From contig JBEKBD010000001.1 of the NCBI GenBank assembly GCA_050015575.1, forward strand, positions 7,313-71,312: a stretch of 64,000 bases of DNA. The letters are read 5' to 3'. The DNA is from Roseiarcus sp050015575 (lineage in GTDB: Bacteria > Pseudomonadota > Alphaproteobacteria > Rhizobiales > Beijerinckiaceae). Position numbers and translations under genes: made by a program. Shown in pieces: positions 19,104 to 27,189 of this stretch (positions are counted from its first letter, which is position 1; every line of letters starts with the position of its first letter). Under the pieces are notes generated by a model that was not told where the DNA came from, did not search any database, and saw only the letters and a program-made list of their open reading frames with translations.

Positions 19104-21872
19104 ATGGAAACGTCTTTCCCCGCCGCCCGGCCCGCGCGCCGGCCCCGCGCCGCCTCGCCGAAAGGCGGATTCGACCGCGCCGGCCTCGACGAACGCCTCG
19201 AAGCGCTGCGCCGCGATCCGTCCTTGGACGACGCCGCGTTCCGCCGCGAAGCGGTCGCGCTGTTTGGCGAACGGCTGGAGCAGGGCCGCGCCGCCGCGCG
19301 CAACGCGCTCGCGGAGGGCGGCAAGGGACGCGCCTGCGCGGCGCGCCTCTCCGAATGCGAGGACAACCTGATCCGCGCGATCCACGACTGGGCGGCGCGC
19401 TATGTCCATCCGGGCCTGCCGGCTTCGGCCCGGCCGACGATCGTGGCGGTGGGGGGCTACGGCCGCGGCATGCTGGCGCCCGGATCGGACGTCGATCTGC
19501 TGTTCCTGTTGCCCGACGCCCCGACGCCGGAAACCCGCAAGATCATCGAGACGATTCTCTACGCGCTGTGGGACCTCAAGCAGAAGGTCGGCCACGCCAC
19601 GCGCTCGATCGAGGAATGCCTGAAACTGGCGCGCGCGGACATGACGATCCGCACCACGCTGCTCGAAGCCCGCTTCGTCATCGGCGACGAAGCGCTGTTC
19701 GATCGCCTGCGCGTTCGCTTCGACCGCGAAATCGTCGCCAAGACGGCGAGCGAATTCGTCGCCGCCAAGCTCGCCGAGCGCGACGCGCGGATCAAGCGCG
19801 CGGGCGAATCGCGCTATTTGGTCGAACCCAACGTCAAGGAGGGCAAGGGAGGCCTGCGCGATCTCAACACGCTTTTCTGGATCGCCAAATACGTCTATCG
19901 CGTGCGCAGCGCCCATGAGCTGGTCGCCGCCGGCTTGTTCACGCAGCGCGAGCTGGCGCTGTTCTCGCGTTGCGAGGAGTTCCTGTGGGCGGTGCGCTGC
20001 CACCTGCATTTTGTCGCCGGGCGCGCCGAGGAACGCCTGAGCTTCGATCTGCAGCGCCCGATCGCCGAGCGGCTCGGCTACGCGGCGCGCGCCGGCCAGG
20101 CCGACGTCGAACGCTTCATGAAGCACTATTTTCTGGTCGCCAAGGACGTCGGCGATCTCACCGCGATCGTCTGCGCCGCGCTCGAGGAGCGCCACGCCAA
20201 GCCGACCCAGGCGCTCGATCGCTTCCTCGGGCGGTTGCGCCGCCGGCCGCGCGCGGTCGCCGACGCCGGCGATTTCAAGATCGAGCACGACCGCATCGCC
20301 GTCATCCGCGACGACGCCTTCGAACGCGATCCGGTCAACCTCATCCGCCTCTATCGGGCGGCCGACCGGTCGAGCCTGGCGATCCATCCCGACGCGACGC
20401 GCCTGGTCACGCGTTCGCTCAAGCGCATCGACGCCAAGCTGCGCGCCAATCCGGAGGCCAACCGTCTGTTCCTGGAAATTCTGACCTCGCGCCGCTCGCC
20501 TGAAACCGCGCTCAGACGGATGAACGAAGCCGGCGTGCTCGGGCGCTTCATTCCCGACTTCGGCCGCGTCGTCGGCATGATGCAGTTCTCGATGTACCAT
20601 CATTACACCGTCGACGAGCATCTCTTGCGCACCGTCGGCGTGCTCAGCCAGATCGAGGCGGGGACCCTCGAGGAGGATCAGCCGCTGGTCCGGGAAATGC
20701 TGCCCCAAATTCCCAATCGCACCGCGCTCTACGTCGCCGCTTTTCTGCACGACATCGCCAAGGGACGTCCCGAGGATCATTCGCTGGCCGGCGCCGAGGT
20801 CGCGCGCCGGCTTTGCCCGCGTCTGGGGCTTTCGCCGGCCGATTGCGAGCGCGTCGTCTGGCTCGTCCAATGGCACCTGGCGATGTCCAACATGGCTCAG
20901 GGGCGCGATCTGGTCGACCCTCGCACCGCCGAATCCCTGGCCGCGATCGTGCAGACTCTGGAGCGGATGCGGATGCTGCTGGCGCTGACGGTCAGCGACA
21001 TCTGCGCGGTCGGGCCGGGGGTGTGGAACGGCTGGAAGGGCCAGTTGCTGCGCACGCTGTTCTGGGAGACCGAAGTGGTGCTCGGCGGCGGGCACTCGGC
21101 GATCGACCGCAAGGCGCGCGTCGCGGCGGCTCAAGAGGCGCTGCGGCGCTCGCTCCCCGGCTGGTCCGACCCCGATTTCGACGCCTACGCGCAGCGCCAT
21201 TATCCCGCCTATTGGCTCAAGGTGGAGCTGGCGCGCCAGGTCGCGCACGCCCGGCTGTTCTACGCCATGGCCGCCGAGGTGCGCTCGCTGGCGACCGAGG
21301 TGGCGACCGACGCGCGCCGCGGCGTGACGGAGCTGACGATCGTCGCGCCCGACCACCCGCGTCTGCTCTCGATCGTCGCCGGCGCCTGCGCGGGCTCCGG
21401 CGGCAATATCGTCGACGCGCATATTTTCACCACCGCCGACGGGTTCGCCCTGGACACGTTTTTCGTCTCGCGCGCCTTCGATCGCGACGAGGACGAACTG
21501 CGGCGCGGAGCGCGCATCGCTCACACCATCGAACAGGCCCTGCGCGGCGAAATCCGCGTCAGCGAAATCGTCTCCAAGCGCGCGCCCGAGCCCCGCGCGC
21601 GCGCCTTCGCCATTCCGCCCGAGGTGATGATCGACAACAGTCTTTCCAACCGTTACACCGTGCTCGAGGTCTCCGGGCTCGACCGACCGGGACTGCTCTA
21701 CGAGCTGACTACGGCGCTGTCGAACCTCAATTTGAACATCGGCTCGGCGCACATCGTCACCTTCGGCGAGAAGGCGGTCGATTCGTTTTACGTCACCGAT
21801 CTTACGGGAGCGAAAATCGCCTCGCCGTCGCGTCAGGCGGCGATCAAGCGGCGTCTGCTGGCGATCTTCTAG
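19104..21872 (+). CDS. glnD: [protein-PII] uridylyltransferase / uridylyl-removing enzyme
   Basis: A 922-residue nitrogen sensor that uridylylates PII proteins when glutamine is low and removes UMP when it is high. Domains in order: a nucleotidyltransferase with GGYGRG (117-122) and SDVD (128-131); a GlnD helical domain (YLVEPNVKEGKGGLRDL); an HD phosphohydrolase domain (AAFLHDIAKGRPEDHS...RLCPRLGL); and two C-terminal ACT domains (LTIVAPDHPRLLSIVAG and LEVSGLDRPGLLYELT). All catalytic motifs look intact. Alphaproteobacterial GlnD is often near grpE, as here. Confidence 0.98.
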   Translation: METSFPAARPARRPRAASPKGGFDRAGLDERLEALRRDPSLDDAAFRREAVALFGERLEQGRAAARNALAEGGKGRACAARLSECEDNLIRAIHDWAARYVHPGLPASARPTIVAVGGYGRGMLAPGSDVDLLFLLPDAPTPETRKIIETILYALWDLKQKVGHATRSIEECLKLARADMTIRTTLLEARFVIGDEALFDRLRVRFDREIVAKTASEFVAAKLAERDARIKRAGESRYLVEPNVKEGKGGLRDLNTLFWIAKYVYRVRSAHELVAAGLFTQRELALFSRCEEFLWAVRCHLHFVAGRAEERLSFDLQRPIAERLGYAARAGQADVERFMKHYFLVAKDVGDLTAIVCAALEERHAKPTQALDRFLGRLRRRPRAVADAGDFKIEHDRIAVIRDDAFERDPVNLIRLYRAADRSSLAIHPDATRLVTRSLKRIDAKLRANPEANRLFLEILTSRRSPETALRRMNEAGVLGRFIPDFGRVVGMMQFSMYHHYTVDEHLLRTVGVLSQIEAGTLEEDQPLVREMLPQIPNRTALYVAAFLHDIAKGRPEDHSLAGAEVARRLCPRLGLSPADCERVVWLVQWHLAMSNMAQGRDLVDPRTAESLAAIVQTLERMRMLLALTVSDICAVGPGVWNGWKGQLLRTLFWETEVVLGGGHSAIDRKARVAAAQEALRRSLPGWSDPDFDAYAQRHYPAYWLKVELARQVAHARLFYAMAAEVRSLATEVATDARRGVTELTIVAPDHPRLLSIVAGACAGSGGNIVDAHIFTTADGFALDTFFVSRAFDRDEDELRRGARIAHTIEQALRGEIRVSEIVSKRAPEPRARAFAIPPEVMIDNSLSNRYTVLEVSGLDRPGLLYELTTALSNLNLNIGSAHIVTFGEKAVDSFYVTDLTGAKIASPSRQAAIKRRLLAIF

Positions 21873-21967
21873 ACCGGACGCGGCGCGGCGCTCCCGGGCG
21901 GCGCGCGCTTGATTTTTGTCGCGCCAGCGATGATATCGGGCGCGACCGAATACGGGATTGTGACGAA

Positions 21968-22540
21968 ATGATCGACACCACTGACGCGCAGGGCCCCGAG
22001 GCCGCGGCCGAGGCCACGCCGGCCGCCGAGGCCGACGGCTTCGCCGTGATCGAGAAGCTCAACGCGGAAAACGCCGAATTGAAGGATCGCTTGCTGCGCG
22101 CGCTGGCGGAGATGGAGAACCTGCGTCGGCGCACCGAACGCGAAGTCGCCGACGCGCGCGCTTACGGAGTCAGCTCCTTCGCCCGCGACATACTCTCGGT
22201 CGCCGACAATCTCGCCCGCGCGCTCGACAGCGTCCCGGCGGAGGAGCGCGCGAGCGCCGAGGGCGCGTTGAAGAGCCTGATCGAAGGCGTCGAATTGACG
22301 GCGCGCGACCTGCAGGGGGCGCTCGCGCGCCACGGCGTCGCCAAGCTGGAGCCGCTCGGCGAGAAATTCGACCCGAATTTCCATCAGGCGATGTTCGAGC
22401 TGCCCCACGCCGAACTGCCGGCAGGCGCGGTCGCCCAGGTGATGCAGAGCGGCTGGAAGATCGGCGAACGGGTGCTGCGGCCCGCCCTGGTCGGCGTCTC
22501 CAAGGGCGCGGCGAAGACCGCCCCGCCAAAGGGGGAGTGA
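21968..22540 (+). CDS. grpE: GrpE nucleotide exchange factor for DnaK
   Basis: A 190-residue co-chaperone. A disordered acidic N-terminus is followed by the long coiled-coil (EKLNAENAELKDRLLRALAEMENLRRRTEREV) and a C-terminal beta domain with the signature FDPNFHQAMFELP. It releases ADP from DnaK, whose gene is at 44-46 kb. A weak TTGATT / N17 / GATATC promoter may lie at 21909-21937. The start ATG is fixed by the usual length. Confidence 0.96.
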   Translation: MIDTTDAQGPEAAAEATPAAEADGFAVIEKLNAENAELKDRLLRALAEMENLRRRTEREVADARAYGVSSFARDILSVADNLARALDSVPAEERASAEGALKSLIEGVELTARDLQGALARHGVAKLEPLGEKFDPNFHQAMFELPHAELPAGAVAQVMQSGWKIGERVLRPALVGVSKGAAKTAPPKGE

Positions 22541-22568
22541 ACAAGCGCGCCGTCTTCTCGCAAGGGAC

Positions 22569-22597
22569 TTGCAGATAGTGCCCCTTTGGGGCATTAT
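22569..22597 (+). promoter_or_regulatory. TA promoter with palindromic operator in the spacer
   Basis: A -35-like TTGCAG (22569-22574), a 17-bp spacer and a -10-like CATTAT (22592-22597). Within and just past the spacer lies the palindrome TGCCCC-ttt-GGGGCA, extended by ATA/TAT on the outside. The toxin GTG starts six bases after the -10 box, so the message would be leaderless. The layout is the same as at the module near 5.6 kb. Boxes are assigned by eye. Confidence 0.6.
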
Positions 22598-22603
22598 CGG
22601 TGT

Positions 22604-22948
22604 GTGGCGAAGCCGCTGCACACCGTTGCTGAGACCCCGATCTATCTTTCTCGCGCTGAGAAACTCATGAGCGAGAATGAGCGGGAAGCGGTCGTCGAAC
22701 TCTTGGCGGCGAGTCCGGAAATCGGCGATCTCATTCCCGAGACCGGGGGTCTTCGCAAGGTCAGGATTCCCCTGGCCGGTCGGGGAAAGCGCGGCGGGGC
22801 GCGTGTCATCTATTACTATTACGATGTAACCTTGCCGATCTATTTGTTGCTTGTTTACGCCAAGAACGAGCGGGACGACCTGTCGAGCGCGCAGAAGGTC
22901 GTCTTGCGGGGACTCGTCAAAGCCATCGTCGCGCGGAGGCGATCATGA
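22604..22948 (+). CDS. RelE-family toxin (HigB2-like)
   Basis: A 114-residue toxin of the RelE/HigB2 kind: ETPIYLSRAEKLMSENEREAVVELLAASPEIGDLIPETGGLRKVR, then GRGKRGGARVIYYYYD and LPIYLLLVYAKNERDDLS. The GGLRKVR...GKRGGARVIYY strand pair is the family hallmark and holds the basic residues used for ribosome-dependent mRNA cleavage. The GTG at 22604 is preferred because the predicted transcript starts there; no ribosome site is seen. It overlaps the antitoxin start by four bases (ATGA). Confidence 0.85.
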   Translation: MAKPLHTVAETPIYLSRAEKLMSENEREAVVELLAASPEIGDLIPETGGLRKVRIPLAGRGKRGGARVIYYYYDVTLPIYLLLVYAKNERDDLSSAQKVVLRGLVKAIVARRRS

Positions 22949-23241
22949 GACAGGCGCTTTTCAACGATCTCGTCGAGAGCCTCAAGCAGGCCGCCGCCCA
23001 TGCCGGCGGCGAGGCGGTTCCCGGATTGCGCGTTCAGCCCGCGCCCGCCGCGGCCGACATCGTCGCCATTCGCCGGCAGGCCGGCCTCACGCGCAAGCAA
23101 TTCGCCGCCATCCTGGGAACGGCGGTCGGCACGCTGCGAAAATGGGAAGACGGCACGCGTTCGCCAAGCGGCGCCGCGCGCACGCTTCTCTTGGTTCTCA
23201 AGCGCAACCCCAAGGCGGTCATCGAAGCGCTGGCGGCGTAA
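22945..23241 (+). CDS. HigA/NadS-like XRE antitoxin
   Basis: A 98-residue protein with an N-terminal toxin-binding helix and a C-terminal helix-turn-helix (IVAIRRQAGLTRKQFAAILGTAVGTLRKWEDGTRSPSGAARTLLLVLKRNP). It matches the HigA2/NadS antitoxins that follow RelE-type toxins. It overlaps its toxin by four bases and should repress the promoter at about 22580. It is followed directly by the remnant of another gene. Confidence 0.86.
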   Translation: MRQALFNDLVESLKQAAAHAGGEAVPGLRVQPAPAAADIVAIRRQAGLTRKQFAAILGTAVGTLRKWEDGTRSPSGAARTLLLVLKRNPKAVIEALAA

Positions 23242-23702
23242 GTCGAGAATCGGATATGCGGCCAGAGAACCCTATCGCATGGCGGCGGCGTGTTTGTCAT
23301 GTTTGGCTCGCGACGCCGGCGCCGCCAGCCAGGGCGCGCCGGCCATTGGATGGGTCGACTGATAGCGGCGGCGCCCTTCGTCGGAGACCCAGCCGAGCGG
23401 CCCGCAATTGCTCACGCTGACGGAAAACGGCTTGGCCGTGCGCGGCATGCGCGGTCGGAACAGCAGCGCGATCGCGGGAATGGAGCGCACCTCTCCGAGC
23501 GTGGCTTCCTGCGCGGCGCGGTCAAGGCGGCCGGGGCAAAAGCGGAGGCCGGAAACAATTTCGAGCCCGGCTTTTCCCGGTTTCGATCCCTCCCGTCGCC
23601 AAGCGCGCCCGCCTTCCCTAAGCGTGGGGCGCGGCGTATAGGAATCTCCTCGTAATTCACCAACGCGCGCGCGGGGCTCGGCGCGCTTTTCCGGAGCGAG
23701 GC
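23242..23702. other. gap between antitoxin and yebC, holding an alkB remnant
   Basis: About 460 bases with no intact gene. The central part (about 23272-23595, minus strand) encodes a recognisable N-terminal piece of AlkB, described separately. The last 50 bases hold the yebC ribosome site. Confidence 0.6.
23272..23595 (-). pseudogene. alkB: truncated alkB (DNA oxidative demethylase) remnant
   Basis: The minus-strand frame reads KAGLEIVSGLRFCPGRLDRA, then LLFRPRMPRTAKPFSVSVSNCGPLGWVSDEG and a RYQSTHP..GAPW stretch, the N-terminal part of AlkB, the 2-oxoglutarate/Fe(II) enzyme that repairs methylated DNA. Shortly after PWLAAP the similarity ends and a stop follows. The whole catalytic half with the HxD...H iron ligands is missing, and I see no clear start codon. 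The lost 3' end lies where the RelE/HigA module now ends, suggesting loss on insertion of that module. Confidence 0.72.
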
Positions 23703-24449
23703 ATGTCCGGTCATAGTCAGTTCAAGAACATCATGCACAAGAAGGGCAAGCAGGACGCGATCCGCTCCAAGCTGTTCTCGAAACTGGCGCGCGAAATCAC
23801 CGTCGCGGCGAAGTTGGGCCTGCCCGATCCCACGATGAACGCGCGCCTGCGCGCCGCGGTGCTGGCGGCGCGCGCGGAAAACATGCCCAAGGACAATATC
23901 GAGCGAGCGATCAAGAAGGCGGCGAGCGCCGAGGGCGAGACCTACGAAGAAGTGCGCTACGAGGGTTACGCGCCGGGCGGCGTCGCGGTGATCGTCGAGG
24001 CCCTGACCGACAACCGCAACCGCACCGCCGGCGAAGTGCGCTCCTGTTTCACCAAAGCGGGCGGCGCGCTCGCCGAGACCGGCGCGGTGTCGTTCATGTT
24101 CGACCGGGTCGGATCGATCGTGTTCGACGGCAAGGTCGCCAGCGACGACGCGATGCTCGAAGCGGCGATCGAAGCCGGCGCCGACGACGTCGTCTCGGAC
24201 CCGGACGAGCACGAAGTGATCACCGCGGTGGCGGCGTTGCGCGACGCGCAAAAGGCGCTGGAGGCCAAGTTCGGCGAGCCGCGCAAGGCCGCCATCGTGT
24301 GGCGGCCGCAAAACACCGTCGCGGTCGACGACGAGGCGGGGGAAAAGATTCTCCGCTTGATCGGCGCTCTAGAAGAGAACGACGACGTGCAGAACGTCAC
24401 CGCCAATTTCGAGATTTCCGACGCGCTGATGGCGAAGATGCAGGGCTGA
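23703..24449 (+). CDS. YebC/PmpR family protein
   Basis: A 248-residue protein of the YebC/TACO1 family: the N-terminus MSGHSQFKNIMHKKGKQDAIRSK (usual form GHSKWxNIxHRK), then AARAENMPKDNIERAIKKA, YEGYAPGGVAVIVEALTDNRNRTAGEVR and GAVSFMFDR. Members have been linked to DNA-binding regulation and to translation of proline-rich stretches. In many genomes it sits upstream of ruvC; no ruv gene is next to it here. Confidence 0.95.
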   Translation: MSGHSQFKNIMHKKGKQDAIRSKLFSKLAREITVAAKLGLPDPTMNARLRAAVLAARAENMPKDNIERAIKKAASAEGETYEEVRYEGYAPGGVAVIVEALTDNRNRTAGEVRSCFTKAGGALAETGAVSFMFDRVGSIVFDGKVASDDAMLEAAIEAGADDVVSDPDEHEVITAVAALRDAQKALEAKFGEPRKAAIVWRPQNTVAVDDEAGEKILRLIGALEENDDVQNVTANFEISDALMAKMQG

Positions 24450-24463
24450 GACCGCAGGCGAAA

Positions 24464-24492
24464 CGCCCGGCTCGGCGAGACCGAACCGGGCG
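24464..24492. terminator. hairpin between convergent yebC and exported-protein gene
   Basis: Arms CGCCCGG (24464-24470) and CCGGGCG (24486-24492), with an inner CGG/CCG stem, form a GC-rich hairpin 15 bases after the yebC stop and ten bases before the stop of the convergent gene. No T-run is present, so it is only a candidate bidirectional terminator. Confidence 0.4.
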
Positions 24493-24501
24493 AACCGCCG
24501 C

Positions 24502-24783
24502 CTAATTGCACCGCATGGCGCAGCGCGTATAGCCCCATGGGTTGACCCAGCAAACGCGATGCCAGTAGCAGGCGGGCCCCCCGCCCCAACCCCAGGGGCG
24601 ATGCCAACCCCAGCCCCAGTAGTGATGGGGGTACCAGACGCGGTCGATCTGCGACGACGCCATCGGCTGTTCGAGCGAGGGCGAAGACAGCGTGAACGCC
24701 GAAGCCGATCCCGCCGAAATCGCCAGCATCGCGGCGCCCGCGAGAGCGGCCAGGACTCCGCCCGTTAAAACGCGTGTGGACAT
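24502..24783 (-). CDS. small exported Trp/His/Gly-rich protein
   Basis: A 93-residue protein with a signal peptide (STRVLTGGVLAALAGAAMLAISAGSASA-F) and a mature part of about 65 residues rich in Trp, His, Gly and Pro (HHYWGWGWHRPWGW) plus four Cys near the C-terminus. Similar small secreted proteins are frequent in Hyphomicrobiales; their function is unknown. The ATG at 24783 follows AAGGAGG at ideal spacing, which rules out the in-frame GTG six codons upstream. Confidence 0.78.
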   Translation of the reverse strand: MSTRVLTGGVLAALAGAAMLAISAGSASAFTLSSPSLEQPMASSQIDRVWYPHHYWGWGWHRPWGWGGGPACYWHRVCWVNPWGYTRCAMRCN

Positions 24784-25155
24784 GAAATCCTCCTTTTTCA
24801 CTCACTTGCGCAATCATGCATGGGCCGCATGAACTCGAAATGAATAAATTGTGGCCGTCTTGGTTTTCACCGCGCGGCGAAATGGTATTGCCGCGCCGAC
24901 TGGCGCACGACGCAATTCCGCCACGATCGATCCCCGGCTTTTTGGGCGGCTATATTTACCCTTCCTTAATCCTGGCGGCCGCTCGACGCGGCTGAAGCGC
25001 GAAAACCTCACGCGCGCGGCGATCTCGCGCGCCTTGCTCTGTTACGGTCTGGCGGCTGCGCCGGCGGGTCGGCCAGTACAGTCCTTTGAGGACGATGAAA
25101 AGGGAAGGCCGTCAACCGAGGCGGCCTTGATCTCGAGCGCGGCGACTCGCCGCAT
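24784..25155. other. gap with no gene seen
   Basis: About 370 bases, AT-richer near 24830-24970. No ORF with a good ribosome site or family resemblance. A 7-bp stem AAGGCCG / CGGCCTT (25105-25111, 25122-25128) followed on the minus strand by cccttttc could terminate the antitoxin gene at 25156. Short palindromes also occur at 25081-25093 and 25140-25154. Confidence 0.5.
25105..25128 (-). terminator. candidate terminator of the MqsA-like antitoxin gene
   Basis: A 7-bp perfect stem with a ten-base loop, followed on the minus strand by cccttttc. It lies 28 bases past the stop at 25156. The stem is short and the T-run is only four, so the call is tentative. Confidence 0.4.
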
Positions 25156-25602
25156 TTAGGCGGCGATTTTGTAATTTGATGGATCGGACCCATCAATGAT
25201 GATTGGGGGCGTCTCTGCACTCTGGATGCACCAGCCGGCCACCTCCTTGACGTCTGGAGTATCTGGAAGTTTCAGCGCCTGAATCGTATGCAGCCGAACA
25301 ACCGTCTCCGCGTTCGCATCAATCGGGCACTCTCCGCGCTCCCACCGGCTAACGGCCAGCGCCTCCCTGTGCAGCATGTCGGCTAGCTGAGCCTGCGTCA
25401 TGCCCATTTCAGTCCGCAGGAACCGAAGCTCCTTGCCATTCATTGAGTTGCGGCGGGTGACAATCCCATGGGCGATGGCCTTATGCAGTCCGTTGATATT
25501 ACGGATGATAATGCACTCTTCGCCGGCATCATCCATCGGGAAGTCGACTCCCACAATGGTGACATTGTCGAGCCCGCTATCCGTATAACGGTAGTTGGTC
25601 AT
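25156..25602 (-). CDS. XRE-type antitoxin, MqsA-like without zinc domain
   Basis: A 148-residue protein. The N-terminal 55 residues (YRYTDSGLDNVTIVGVDFPMDDAGEE...INGLHKAIAHGIV) form a toxin-binding-like region, followed by a helix-turn-helix (NGKELRFLRTEMGMTQAQLADMLHREALAVSRWERGE). This order matches MqsA/YgiT-related antitoxins that lack the zinc-binding module. The ATG follows AAGGA at seven bases. It lies 47 bases behind a DUF4258 gene, its likely toxin. Base composition is clearly less GC-rich than the neighbours, a sign of transfer. Confidence 0.8.
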   Translation of the reverse strand: MTNYRYTDSGLDNVTIVGVDFPMDDAGEECIIIRNINGLHKAIAHGIVTRRNSMNGKELRFLRTEMGMTQAQLADMLHREALAVSRWERGECPIDANAETVVRLHTIQALKLPDTPDVKEVAGWCIQSAETPPIIIDGSDPSNYKIAA

Positions 25603-25649
25603 CGTGTTTCCTTCTCCGTCTCACCCGTTACATTGCAATAACGTCTACG

Positions 25650-26030
25650 CTATCGTTCGTCAGCCCACATCACCGTCACAATTTTCATTTGGAACCTTTC
25701 TGAATCGGGGATCGCCACAACTCTCACAGTTCTAGATCCAGAATTCGGACTACGGCTAACCATACTATATTTGTAGAAGCCGGGCCTAGTTGACACTAAC
25801 GGGTCGTCAAGCACGAATCCCTGCTTCAAGATATACAACACATCACCGGTAAACAGTTCCCGATCGGACATTTGGTCTAAGGCATGACGCGTCCAGATTA
25901 CAGTCAGGCTCTCATCAAGAGACATCCTCCTAATCGAATCTGTCGCGTCAGCAGGGGTCCATGGTTGCGGCTTGAATGGCGGCTTCGCGATTTTCACCGG
26001 GTCTCGTCCACGCGAGTCACTTATCACCAT
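25650..26030 (-). CDS. DUF4258 family putative toxin
   Basis: A protein of about 126 residues with the DUF4258 pattern: TRHALDQMSDRELFTGDVLYILKQGFV, then STRPGFYKYSMVSRSPNSGSRTVRVVAIPDSERFQMKIVTVMWAD. DUF4258 proteins next to an HTH partner behave as toxin candidates with a RelE/MqsR-like fold; the activity here is inferred. The ATG at 26030 is chosen; the frame is open further upstream but without family-like sequence, and no clear ribosome site marks the start. GC content is markedly low for this window. Confidence 0.72.
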   Translation of the reverse strand: MVISDSRGRDPVKIAKPPFKPQPWTPADATDSIRRMSLDESLTVIWTRHALDQMSDRELFTGDVLYILKQGFVLDDPLVSTRPGFYKYSMVSRSPNSGSRTVRVVAIPDSERFQMKIVTVMWADER

Positions 26031-26398
26031 GATAGGTACTCGGCACACATAAACACTCAAAACGGTTAACGCAAGCCTAAACTCGGCATCCCTAAAAACT
26101 GACCCTTGACGTGAATTAGGACGCCCGCTCCTCCGACTTAAGACAGCGCCGTTTGCGCGACCTCCACACTCTCGCACCTTTCACCTTCCCCTCGCCACCA
26201 ATCGCCGCCTTCGTCTTTGCGGTCTCAGCGCGCGGGTGATGCGCACCACGACAAATTCTCTCGCGTGTTCGTCATGTTGCTATCTCTAGTTCCACATCGA
26301 GTGAACTGGATAGCCTATCGATGGGAAACGATATTGCTCCAACAAAATTCGGACGCCCCTTCCTCGCTTACGACGGCGGCCGACCGTCCGCGCCACCC
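26031..26398. other. gap of mixed composition, no gene seen
   Basis: About 370 bases upstream of the toxin-antitoxin pair. The toxin promoter must lie at its left end; I could not fix the boxes. An imperfect palindrome AGTTCcaCATCGAgtGAACT lies near 26289-26308. No ORF looks like a gene, and no integrase, insertion sequence end or tRNA attachment site is visible. Confidence 0.45.
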
Positions 26399-26971
26399 TC
26401 ACCTTCGCCCCGCCGTCACCCCGAGCAACTCGCCGAGGCGGTCGAGCGCGACGCGCAGGCGGTCGGCGACAATCGCGTCGGCGCGCCAGGGGGTGACGAT
26501 CTCGGGCGCGAAGGCGCGACAGTCGCTCAAACGGCCGCCCTCGATGACGATGCGGGTGACGATCGGCCAGGCGGCCTCGCCGACGCGCTCGGCGGCGGCG
26601 CGCATCTTGTCGCGCGCGTGAAGCGCGATTTCGCTCGCCGGCAAGCCGGCGCGGGGCCCCGGCGCTTTGACCCCGACGACGTCGGTCGCCACCGCGCGCA
26701 AGCAATCGAGCTCGGCGCGCCGATGCAGGCGCCGCAGCGCCTCGCCGATCAGCCAGCGGATGTCGTTGAGCCTGGCGTCGTGCGGCGCCAGCGCGCGGGT
26801 CGAGCGCATCACGTCGAAGGGATCGAGCAGGCGGCGCGACGAAGCGCCGCCGCGCTCGGCGGCCTGGCCGCTTTCCCTGGCGCGAGCGAGCCGTTCCGGC
26901 GTGGCGTCGAGCCGCTCCGGCGCCGGCCGATCCCCGGCCTTCGATCGCCTCGCCCTCGGCTTGGCGGTCAT
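26399..26971 (-). CDS. hypothetical protein, DUF6456-like
   Basis: A 190-residue, Arg/Ala-rich, helical protein without signal or membrane segments. DPFDVMRSTRALAPHDARLNDIRWLIGEALRRLHRRAEL followed by a C-terminal helix AIVADRLRVALDRLGELLG resembles in layout the alphaproteobacterial DUF6456 proteins; I am not sure of the match. It overlaps the preceding 73-codon gene by four bases (ATGA) and is divergent from an S24-type repressor, so it probably belongs to a small prophage-like regulatory locus. Confidence 0.6.
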   Translation of the reverse strand: MTAKPRARRSKAGDRPAPERLDATPERLARARESGQAAERGGASSRRLLDPFDVMRSTRALAPHDARLNDIRWLIGEALRRLHRRAELDCLRAVATDVVGVKAPGPRAGLPASEIALHARDKMRAAAERVGEAAWPIVTRIVIEGGRLSDCRAFAPEIVTPWRADAIVADRLRVALDRLGELLGVTAGRR

Positions 26972-27189
26972 TGCGCCAACTCCGCGCAGAGTTGCGCCGG
27001 CGACGTGCAGTACGAGGCGACCGGCTCGCCGGTCAGGCGCTGCGGGATGGCGACGCTCTTCAGCTTCACGTCGGCGGGCGGATGGCGATGGACGCGCTTG
27101 AGATCGCGAAGATGGGCGGCGCAGGCGCTGACGGCTTGCTGGCGCTCGGTCTCGGACCTCGACGGGCGGCGGCGACGGCGGGCCTGCAT
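26968..27189 (-). CDS. small hypothetical protein
   Basis: A 73-residue basic protein beginning QARRRRRPSRSETERQQAVSACAAHLRDLKRVH and including KLKSVAIPQRLTGEPVASYC. I recognise no family. Its stop overlaps the next start by four bases, and its promoter region is shared with the divergent repressor at 27347, which together support it as a real gene, probably under that repressor. Confidence 0.55.
   Translation of the reverse strand: MQARRRRRPSRSETERQQAVSACAAHLRDLKRVHRHPPADVKLKSVAIPQRLTGEPVASYCTSPAQLCAELAQ

Noticed and set aside
18951..21752. 933-codon open frame antisense to glnD
   Set aside because: Same shadow effect; GlnD motifs are complete on the plus strand.
24851..25159. 102-codon plus-strand ORF between the exported-protein gene and the antitoxin
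   Set aside because: No ribosome site or family resemblance, and it runs into the end of the convergent antitoxin gene.
26031..26398. Possible insertion sequence or integrase remnant at the low-GC border
   Set aside because: I looked for terminal inverted repeats, transposase or recombinase motifs and a tRNA-derived attachment site and saw none.
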